11,563 nt of DNA from a bacterium (GTDB taxonomy: Bacteria > Patescibacteriota > JAUYIX01): positions 1-11,563 of the forward strand of contig JAUYIX010000085.1 in assembly GCA_030688115.1 (NCBI GenBank), in the 5' to 3' direction. Shown piece by piece: positions 1-4,622 of this stretch (its first letter is position 1; the number at the start of each line of letters is the position of its first letter). Position numbers and translations under genes: made by a program. The notes beneath the pieces are model-generated. The model searched no databases and was not told the origin of the DNA. It saw nothing but the letters and a program-made list of their open reading frames with translations.

Positions 1-546
1 GGAATCGGCAAGGGCTTCATTAAGAAATGTCTACTGCAGACTTATCCGCACTTTCAGGAATTGGCATGGTTCACAACTCGTCCTCTGCGTTCAAATGAAC
101 AACAGGACGGAAACAGAATCAATGTCTCGTTTCCCGAATTCAATCAGATGGCTGTATTCGGCGAGCTTGTCTTGGTCCAAGACCTCTTTGGTCATCGTTA
201 TGGCCTCAGAAAAGAAGACCTGCTCCCGAGTTCGCACACAAAGTTGACCGAGTTACATCCAGACAATTTACTGGAAGCGCTCGGAATAAACCCAGAGATT
301 TTCGCTATCGGACTTGTGACTTTTGATTTTTCTCTGCTCCATAAAAGGCTTTCTGTTGTGAGAAAAACGGAAAGTTCGGCAGAGATAGAAAAGAGAGTTG
401 CGACAGCCAAAAGCGAGATCGAAACAATCCTACAACGGAGGTCTTTGTTCACTTCAGTGATTGAAATTACTGAAGCCGGAGAATCTTCGGTGCTGGATGA
501 GATACTTGCAGTTCTGAAACCACACCTAACCAAGAAAGGAGGGTAG
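1..546 (+). CDS. Guanylate-kinase-like P-loop nucleotide kinase, 5' partial
   Basis: The frame is open from base 1, so the gene starts before the window; the first in-frame start-like codon (TTG at 61) would cut through the fold. The visible 181 residues follow the guanylate kinase plan. The end of the P-loop (GIGKGF) is followed by TTRPLRSNE at about 25-33, the phosphate-binding arginine motif, then a GELVLVQDLFGHRYGL segment, and a lid helix (RKTESSAEIEKRVATAKSEI) with conserved arginines. Known family members phosphorylate GMP to GDP. Several landmark positions differ here: the Thr after GKG is Phe, the Tyr of the usual VDYxF is Ile, and the Glu of the usual LEWxE is replaced by an aliphatic residue. 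GMP as substrate is therefore doubtful, and the protein could act on another nucleotide or be regulatory. The stop lies 2 nt before the dehydrogenase start, so the genes are co-transcribed. Family assignment is fairly sure; function is not. Confidence 0.7.
   Translation, partial: GIGKGFIKKCLLQTYPHFQELAWFTTRPLRSNEQQDGNRINVSFPEFNQMAVFGELVLVQDLFGHRYGLRKEDLLPSSHTKLTELHPDNLLEALGINPEIFAIGLVTFDFSLLHKRLSVVRKTESSAEIEKRVATAKSEIETILQRRSLFTSVIEITEAGESSVLDEILAVLKPHLTKKGG
535..543 (+). promoter_or_regulatory. Strong Shine-Dalgarno site for the dehydrogenase
   Basis: AAAGGAGGG lies inside the last codons of the kinase-like gene, 5 nt before the ATG at 549. It fixes the start of the downstream gene and shows translational coupling within the operon. 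Confidence 0.8.
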
Positions 547-548
547 TC

Positions 549-1697
549 ATGTCTCTCAAGACACAAGTTGGCACACTGAAACTACAAACGCCGTTGTTGC
601 TGGCTTCAGGGTACATTACCGAAACGCCAGAGTTCTTTCTAAGAGCTCTACCGTATGGCTGTTCGGGCATGGTCACCCGGTCGCTCAAACAACATGTCCC
701 GCCGGAACGTTCAAGAATTACCGTCCCGCGCTACGCAGTTTTTGGTCAGGATAATATGCTCAACTGCGAGTGGGGCAACGAAAATCCGTGGACAGATTGG
801 CGAGATCACGGCGTCCGCCAAGTCAAGGAAACGGGTTATCCCGTCATCATCTCGATCTCTGGACGAGATTTGGATAGTTGTTGCTATCTGATCCGTGCTT
901 TTGACGAGATTGGCGTTGATGCTTACGAGATCAACATCTCCTGCTCTCATTCTGGGGCACTGCACGGGAATCTGAACGTTGACGCACTTCATCTGGAGCA
1001 GCTGATGAAAAAGGTGCGTGGCGTTACGACAACACCGATCTGGATCAAGTTGTCGTATTCGAACTTGCTGATCTCGATGGCAAGACGAGCGGAAGAACTG
1101 GGAGCCAATGCTATCGTTTGTACGAACAGCGTAGGTCCTGGAATGTTGATCGACACCAAAACTGCCAAACCGAAACTTGGAATCAAGGGCGGAGGTGGCG
1201 GAGTGACTGGAAAAGCAATTTTCCCCATCGCTCTATGGTGCGTACATCAGCTTTCGGAGACGCTTAGCATCCCAGTCGTCGGCTGTGGTGGAGTTTTCAC
1301 CGCTGATGATGTAGTCCAGATGCTGATGGCAGGCGCAAGTGCGGTTCAGCTTTACACTGCGCCGGCACTTAAGGGTCCGAGGGTCTTTAGACGGATCACA
1401 ACTGGCTTACAGAGGTTTCTCGATGAGAACCCGAAGTACAGTTCGGTCAAAGATCTCATTGGACTCACGCTCGAAAAAACTGGCGAACACCAGTTCTCGT
1501 CGCCTCGTCCGGTCGTGGTTGAGGAGAGATGTACGGGTTGCGGAATCTGTATTCACTCCTGCGCATTCGATGCTCTTTCAATGGTTCGTCGAACAGACAA
1601 AAAACCACTCGCGGTTATTACTGATAACTGCATTTCGTGTAACGCTTGCGTTGGAGTATGTCCTCCGAAGTTCGACGCGATCAAGGCGTCATTTTAG
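549..1697 (+). CDS. Dihydroorotate/dihydropyrimidine dehydrogenase-like flavoprotein with C-terminal 2x[4Fe-4S] ferredoxin domain
   Basis: This 382-residue protein has an FMN-binding (beta/alpha)8 barrel of the PyrD/PreA family (about 1-290), joined to a two-cluster ferredoxin module (about 320-382). Barrel landmarks visible are LASG (18-21), NMLN (69-72), NISC at 129-132 with Cys132 where class 1 enzymes place the catalytic base, WIKLS (165-169), TNSVGPGMLID (192-202) and VVGCGGVF (243-250). The ferredoxin cysteines are C328, C331, C334, C338 and C361, C364, C367, C371. Known relatives interconvert dihydroorotate and orotate, or reduce uracil and thymine, passing electrons through FMN and FeS clusters. 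The TKS lysine motif of dihydroorotate dehydrogenases reads TRS here (43-45), and the second active-site cysteine region of dihydropyrimidine dehydrogenases (ACGQ) is absent, so the substrate is uncertain. No PyrK-like or PreT-like partner is visible. ATG at 549 has an excellent Shine-Dalgarno site. Confidence 0.85.
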   Translation: MSLKTQVGTLKLQTPLLLASGYITETPEFFLRALPYGCSGMVTRSLKQHVPPERSRITVPRYAVFGQDNMLNCEWGNENPWTDWRDHGVRQVKETGYPVIISISGRDLDSCCYLIRAFDEIGVDAYEINISCSHSGALHGNLNVDALHLEQLMKKVRGVTTTPIWIKLSYSNLLISMARRAEELGANAIVCTNSVGPGMLIDTKTAKPKLGIKGGGGGVTGKAIFPIALWCVHQLSETLSIPVVGCGGVFTADDVVQMLMAGASAVQLYTAPALKGPRVFRRITTGLQRFLDENPKYSSVKDLIGLTLEKTGEHQFSSPRPVVVEERCTGCGICIHSCAFDALSMVRRTDKKPLAVITDNCISCNACVGVCPPKFDAIKASF

Positions 1698-1701
1698 GAG
1701 G
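1696..1701 (+). promoter_or_regulatory. Shine-Dalgarno site for the zinc-ribbon gene
   Basis: AGGAGG overlaps the TAG stop of the dehydrogenase and sits 5 nt before the ATG at 1707, which settles the start of the short gene. Confidence 0.8.
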
Positions 1702-1706
1702 TTATC

Positions 1707-1952
1707 ATGGGAAAAACATACACAATCGCAGTGCATTGCGCTAAATGCACAACACAGCTCTACCGCTATAAAAAGGAGGGTGGAGGAACGCTCATAAAGT
1801 GTTACGCTGACATGATCATGTCGGATTACACCAAAGGCGATCTAAAATGCCCTTCCTGTGGCCAGGAGTTTGCTCGACACGCTATCATCCACAACAGACC
1901 AGCACATAAGATTATCCGCGGGAAAGTCTTTGTGAGAGGTCATCATGGATGA
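1707..1952 (+). CDS. Small zinc-ribbon protein
   Basis: An 81-residue protein with two CxxC knuckles, C11-x2-C14 and C48-x2-C51 (CPSCG), separated by a basic beta-rich segment. This spacing predicts one structural zinc site. A lone Cys32 lies between the knuckles. The C-terminal third (HAIIHNRPAHKIIRGKVFVRG) is basic and histidine-rich, which could contact nucleic acid or a partner protein; that is inference. The gene is third in the operon, 9 nt after the dehydrogenase stop, with a strong Shine-Dalgarno site, so it is very probably real and expressed with it. A known role cannot be assigned. It could be a metal-binding or scaffolding partner of the two enzymes, or simply a small RNA-binding protein. 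Confidence 0.75.
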   Translation: MGKTYTIAVHCAKCTTQLYRYKKEGGGTLIKCYADMIMSDYTKGDLKCPSCGQEFARHAIIHNRPAHKIIRGKVFVRGHHG

Positions 1953-1962
1953 AAACAATCAC

Positions 1963-2005
1963 AAACGAGTGGCAGACTAGACCCTGTCGCTCGTTTTTCT
2001 TTTTA
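1963..2005 (+). terminator. Rho-independent terminator of the kinase-like/dehydrogenase/zinc-ribbon operon
   Basis: A 13-bp stem (AAACGAGTGGCAG with CTGTCGCTCGTTT, two G-U wobbles) and an 8-nt loop are followed by TTTTTCTTTTT. It begins 10 nt after the zinc-ribbon stop. The opposite-strand gene ends just beyond it, so it probably also separates the two convergent units, although the reverse-strand T tract is weaker. Confidence 0.9.
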
Positions 2006-2007
2006 CA

Positions 2008-2622
2008 CTACAAATTGAACCTATTTTTGAAATAATTTGAGGTATGGTTTTTGTACTCAAAAATTTCATTAGATTCTTTGTTAAGAGTATCTATATATTC
2101 AAAAAATTGTTGCTTATTAAATACCTCAAGACCAAGGCTTTTACAAACATCCGCTATGTCTTTAATTATTTTATCGGCGTCTTCATTTTCGTGCGCCATC
2201 TTCTCTGCTTCGTAGTAATAACTGTGTCCCGGCACTTCTACGAGCGCAAATTCAATGTCCTTGTATTCATAGACTTTACTTTTTCTTACACATAGCATTC
2301 CTTTACAGAATCCAAGTGCGCCAAAAATCTCAACGAGGGTATCGAACGCTCCCTCTTTTGTAATAACTGAAAGTTCTTTTCTTTGCTCAGCTTCTCCCCA
2401 TTCACCAATTTTAACGATAATCTCAGGAATACCATTTGTCACTCGCAATCGTATATCTTTATTCCTATTCTCAACGCCGCCTTCTAGGAAAGTTGAATAA
2501 TCGATCAAAATTCTGTTTTTCTCTGTTATCTTTTTTGCTTTCGTTTCAAATAGATTAACTAAATCACCAAATTTTTCTTTGGACAATGAACCTCGTATTC
2601 CAATTTCAATATTTTTACTCAT
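2008..2622 (-). CDS. CYTH-domain protein (class IV adenylate cyclase / triphosphatase superfamily)
   Basis: This 204-residue protein shows the CYTH (triphosphate tunnel) pattern. There is an N-terminal charged strand, NIEIGIRG (4-11), in the position of the usual ExExK. It is followed by a DIRLRV strand (about 56-61), an IIVKIG strand with a central lysine, a charged EAEQRKEL segment, FALVEVPG (the ELE-like strand), YYYEAEKMA (the EIE-like strand) and the closing LGLEV...YIDTLN element. Family members hydrolyse inorganic or thiamine triphosphate or make cAMP in the tunnel. The degenerate first motif leaves the reaction open. The gene follows truD by 3 nt and overlaps nothing. There is no Shine-Dalgarno site ahead of the ATG (upstream bases are nearly all A and T). 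The C-terminal tail (about 180-204) is polar and likely disordered. Confidence 0.7.
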   Translation of the reverse strand: MSKNIEIGIRGSLSKEKFGDLVNLFETKAKKITEKNRILIDYSTFLEGGVENRNKDIRLRVTNGIPEIIVKIGEWGEAEQRKELSVITKEGAFDTLVEIFGALGFCKGMLCVRKSKVYEYKDIEFALVEVPGHSYYYEAEKMAHENEDADKIIKDIADVCKSLGLEVFNKQQFFEYIDTLNKESNEIFEYKNHTSNYFKNRFNL

Positions 2623-2625
2623 AAT

Positions 2626-3666
2626 TTATTGAATTTTTAGAAAAATCTGTTTAATTATCATGGTGGCATAACTGCCGGTAGGCAGAAAAAACGAAATGGT
2701 TAGTTTTTTCTTGTTCTTGTGTAGCTCGTCTTTTTCTATGTTGTCAGCATATATTGTAGTCGCAACCACGACATTTCTGTTTTCAACTTTTCGTTTGACT
2801 GTAAATTTCTCGTCCTCGAATTTGTACCCGTTTACCTCGCAAATATACGGGCACTGAAATGAATGCGCTGTTGGTAAATATAAATTCCCAACATTTTCAA
2901 AATGATGCTTTTTTGCTTTTGCATTATCTTTAATCAGTAAGGAAGTCTGATTATTCCAAAAAAAGCTATTGTATGAAGAAATAAAGAAAGAAACTTTTTT
3001 GGGGTTTATTTTTTTAAAAACTTCTTTATAATTAACAACATTTTCCAATTTTGGGAAAAAGCTAGGTAAAATATTGTTGGTAGCTTTTATATGCCTATAG
3101 GCCTCTATCCAATCTCTTTTAACTATTGCCTCACCAATCAAGTGAGTGTTATAAGGCCCACCCGGCATTCCGAATCTTTGATTATCGTAATAATTTATGA
3201 ACCGATGGTGTCTGTGAGTTGAAAGATAATCTAAAAGGTTCTTCGCAACCTTGCTTTCCAGATTTCTAACTACAATGCTAAACGAATTCCCGTGCAACAT
3301 CCGCTCTTTTATTGGTTTGTCTCCATAGCCAATAACATGTTTGATTAGAGCATACTGACTTCCTGCTCCATACTTTTTATTGAAAGCCGTAATATCCTTT
3401 TTATTTAAAACCTTTTTTATAGAAAAAAGTTGTTCTGTAATTGCGTCTTCGTCCTTTAGTCCCTGATTAGCAACATCTTCAAATTTAAGATTAAAAAATG
3501 ACTTGACACAATCCAAGATATCGAAGGTTGTAAATCCTGATTTTTGAAGCCAAAAATACGTAAATCGAGGAGACTTTTGGGATGTGAGAGAAGGCATTAA
3601 AGAAACTTCCGTCACCTGGAAGTCTTCGTTTTTACATTTTATTTTGTACCCTTCAGGTTTATTCAT
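2626..3666 (-). CDS. truD: tRNA pseudouridine(13) synthase TruD
   Basis: Starting at the ATG at 3666 the product is 346 residues, a normal TruD length. A TTG at 3717 in the same frame would add 17 residues with no family counterpart. TruD converts uridine 13 in the D arm of tRNAs to pseudouridine. Family motifs in order are KNEDFQVTEV (12-21), GFTTFDIL (44-51), NQGLKDEDAITEQ (67-79) with the expected catalytic Asp72, GNSF (126-129), NYYDNQRFG (158-166) and, near the C-terminus, FFLPTGSYATMIIKQIF. All are intact, so the enzyme is likely active. It leads a two-gene unit with the CYTH gene. The coding sequence is far richer in A and T than its neighbours (for example 13 G+C in bases 3001-3060, against 36 in 5161-5220), suggesting a different history. 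No Shine-Dalgarno site is seen. Confidence 0.9.
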   Translation of the reverse strand: MNKPEGYKIKCKNEDFQVTEVSLMPSLTSQKSPRFTYFWLQKSGFTTFDILDCVKSFFNLKFEDVANQGLKDEDAITEQLFSIKKVLNKKDITAFNKKYGAGSQYALIKHVIGYGDKPIKERMLHGNSFSIVVRNLESKVAKNLLDYLSTHRHHRFINYYDNQRFGMPGGPYNTHLIGEAIVKRDWIEAYRHIKATNNILPSFFPKLENVVNYKEVFKKINPKKVSFFISSYNSFFWNNQTSLLIKDNAKAKKHHFENVGNLYLPTAHSFQCPYICEVNGYKFEDEKFTVKRKVENRNVVVATTIYADNIEKDELHKNKKKLTISFFLPTGSYATMIIKQIFLKIQ

Positions 3667-3712
3667 AATGTATAGGACGTACCACCAATTCCGCTTTTTG
3701 TAAACCCTGTCG

Positions 3713-3771
3713 GTCAAAAAAAACGAAATCCCGCCCGCATTTATTCCCCAGACCCCTTTCTGCGGGCGGGA
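3713..3771 (-). terminator. Reverse-strand hairpin plus T tract in the truD leader
   Basis: Read on the minus strand, an 11-bp perfect G+C-rich stem (TCCCGCCCGCA with TGCGGGCGGGA, arms at 3729-3739 and 3761-3771, 21-nt loop) is followed by TTTCGTTTTTTTT at 3717-3728. That is the form of a rho-independent terminator. It lies about 50 nt upstream of the truD ATG, and no minus-strand gene lies immediately upstream to be ended, so it may be a leader attenuator. This is inference. Confidence 0.6.
3729..3771. repeat. Inverted repeat 1 of a hairpin pair (11-bp stem, 21-nt loop)
   Basis: The arms TCCCGCCCGCA and TGCGGGCGGGA are exact complements. The loop is 21 nt and carries TTCCCC at loop positions 5-10. 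It is paired with a second hairpin 12 nt away. Confidence 0.85.
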
Positions 3772-3783
3772 AAATTCAGTCGA

Positions 3784-3828
3784 GGTTTTGCCAAATCCTT
3801 TCCCCCAGAAAATAGTTTTGGCAAAACC
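3784..3828. repeat. Inverted repeat 2 of a hairpin pair (12-bp stem, 21-nt loop)
   Basis: GGTTTTGCCAAA (3784-3795) and TTTGGCAAAACC (3817-3828) are perfect complements around a 21-nt loop, again with TTCCCC at loop positions 5-10. The stem sequence is unrelated to repeat 1, so only loop length and loop core are shared. No T tract follows on either strand. The rest of the 3829-3963 gap holds an A-rich stretch and an 8-T run at 3950-3957, with no gene recognised. Confidence 0.85.
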
Positions 3829-3963
3829 GAGTCCGCATTCCGCCCCGCCACACTGCCCGAATACTTGGAGGGCCGAACACTAAAAAGAAAAATGTCCTTT
3901 CCACTTTAGAAAAAATCCCCCCGCGAAAATCAGAAAAAACAAGGAACACTTTTTTTTGGTGTT

Positions 3964-4060
3964 GCCGAGTGAAGCGAGGCGGTGGCGGAACTGGCAGACG
4001 CACACGACTCAAAATCGTGCGGAGAAATCCTTGAGGGTTCAACTCCCTCCTCCGGCACCA
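3964..4060 (+). tRNA. tRNA-Leu (anticodon CAA) with an abnormal 5' acceptor region
   Basis: The anticodon arm is CACGA-CTCAAAA-TCGTG, giving anticodon CAA (codon UUG). A leucine-type long variable arm (GGA-GAAA-TCC), the T arm GAGGG-TTCAACT-CCCTC, the D arm GCG...CGC with AACTGGCAGA, and an encoded CCA at 4058-4060 are all good. The 3' acceptor strand is CTCCGGC, so the 5' strand should be close to GCCGGAG directly before TG at 3983-3984. Instead the preceding seven bases (GAGGCGG) pair poorly, while GCCGAG at 3964-3969 pairs well but sits about 12 nt too far upstream. The gene therefore carries an extra segment around GAGTGAAGCGAG between acceptor and D arm. It may be non-functional, unusually processed, or mis-assembled. 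If the canonical length is kept, the gene begins at 3976. Confidence 0.85.
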
Positions 4061-4070
4061 AAACTTATAT

Positions 4071-4099
4071 TTGACTTTTTGCTAACTATGCGGCATACT
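4071..4099 (+). promoter_or_regulatory. Sigma70-type promoter for the receiver-domain gene
   Basis: TTGACT (4071-4076) and CATACT (4094-4099) are separated by exactly 17 nt, matching the -35 and -10 consensus at five and four of six positions. Transcription would start near 4106, leaving a leader of about 70 nt. Confidence 0.55.
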
Positions 4100-4124
4100 T
4101 ACTCGTTTGCTGTGCTTGTTTTTG

Positions 4125-4141
4125 GCACGGATGAACCGTGC
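4125..4141 (+). promoter_or_regulatory. Small hairpin in the leader of the receiver-domain gene
   Basis: GCACGG (4125-4130) and CCGTGC (4136-4141) form a perfect 6-bp stem with loop ATGAA in the predicted leader. There is no long T tract after it, so it is not an obvious terminator. A role in mRNA stability or translation is only a possibility. Confidence 0.4.
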
Positions 4142-4167
4142 ACTTTACTTTCGGAAAAACAGGGAAA

Positions 4168-4172
4168 AGGAG
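4168..4172 (+). promoter_or_regulatory. Shine-Dalgarno site fixing the receiver-domain start
   Basis: AGGAG lies 6 nt before the ATG at 4179. It selects this start over an in-frame TTG at 4107, which would add 24 residues unlike any receiver domain. Confidence 0.75.
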
Positions 4173-4178
4173 AGAGCG

Positions 4179-4538
4179 ATGAAGTATTTAGTCGTCGAAG
4201 ACGAGGAAATAATTATTAGGGTGCTCCGCCGAAACCACCCGCAATTTATGCGGGAGGCCATGGTCGTCCGTACCGGAGCCGAGCTGGAGTGCGTACTAGC
4301 GGGCTCCAGCAGGTTTGAGGCGGTCCTGTGCGACCGCCAGGTGGGCATGATAACGACCACCGAGCTGCTGCCTCGGATCGCCCGGTTGGCTCCGGACGTC
4401 TGCCTCTACAGTGGCAGCGTCGAGCAGCGAGACCAGGACCTGGCCGAGAAGCACGGGATCCTCGTGATCCCCAAGACCGACCTGGTTGCCCTTGACAGCT
4501 GGGTCAAGGGCGTCATGGGGAGCTCTAACAGCTCCTAA
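4179..4538 (+). CDS. Stand-alone response-regulator receiver (REC) domain protein
   Basis: From ATG 4179 the product has 119 residues, exactly one CheY-like receiver domain with no output domain. Visible landmarks are the first strand and acidic pair (MKYLVVEDEE, with E7/D8), the phospho-acceptor Asp52 in AVLCDRQVGM, the switch residue Ser78 in VCLYSGS, and Lys99 in VIPKTD. These are the four positions needed for phosphorylation by a sensor histidine kinase, so the domain can probably be phosphorylated. The usual KP is KT here. No kinase is nearby, making it an orphan regulator acting through protein contacts. The gene is flanked by its own promoter and terminator and is very rich in G+C (40 of 60 in 4321-4380) compared with the A+T-rich block just upstream, which suggests separate acquisition. 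Confidence 0.85.
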   Translation: MKYLVVEDEEIIIRVLRRNHPQFMREAMVVRTGAELECVLAGSSRFEAVLCDRQVGMITTTELLPRIARLAPDVCLYSGSVEQRDQDLAEKHGILVIPKTDLVALDSWVKGVMGSSNSS

Positions 4539-4558
4539 ACCCCAAAACCCAGCCCATT

Positions 4559-4596
4559 TGTCCCGTAGCATGCATCATGCGCGGGACACTTTTTTT
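4559..4596 (+). terminator. Rho-independent terminator of the receiver-domain gene
   Basis: TGTCCCG (4559-4565) pairs with CGGGACA (4582-4588), with inner GCAT/ATGC pairing, and is followed by CTTTTTTT. It lies 20 nt after the stop and in the gap before the convergent glyA end. Read from the glyA side the hairpin has no following T tract. Confidence 0.85.
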
Positions 4597-4622
4597 AGGC
4601 TCTTTTTTGCGCTCTTGATTAT

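Noticed and set aside
61..546. TTG at 61 as the true start of the first gene
   Set aside because: The frame continues to base 1 and encodes the end of a P-loop before TTG, so the gene is truncated by the window.
1339..1797. 152-residue plus-strand frame overlapping the dehydrogenase and zinc-ribbon genes
   Set aside because: It is arginine- and serine-rich shadow coding inside two well-supported genes in another frame.
1945..1980. 11-residue open frame after the zinc-ribbon gene
   Set aside because: It runs into the terminator stem and shows no feature beyond a chance ATG.
3776..4042. Minus-strand open frame over the hairpins and tRNA
   Set aside because: It consists of hairpin arms and antisense tRNA, has no recognisable domain and no ribosome site.
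3956..4219. Plus-strand open frame across the tRNA
   Set aside because: Its product is the translated tRNA-Leu (WRNWQTHTTQN), a well-known artefact, and the tRNA arms explain the bases.
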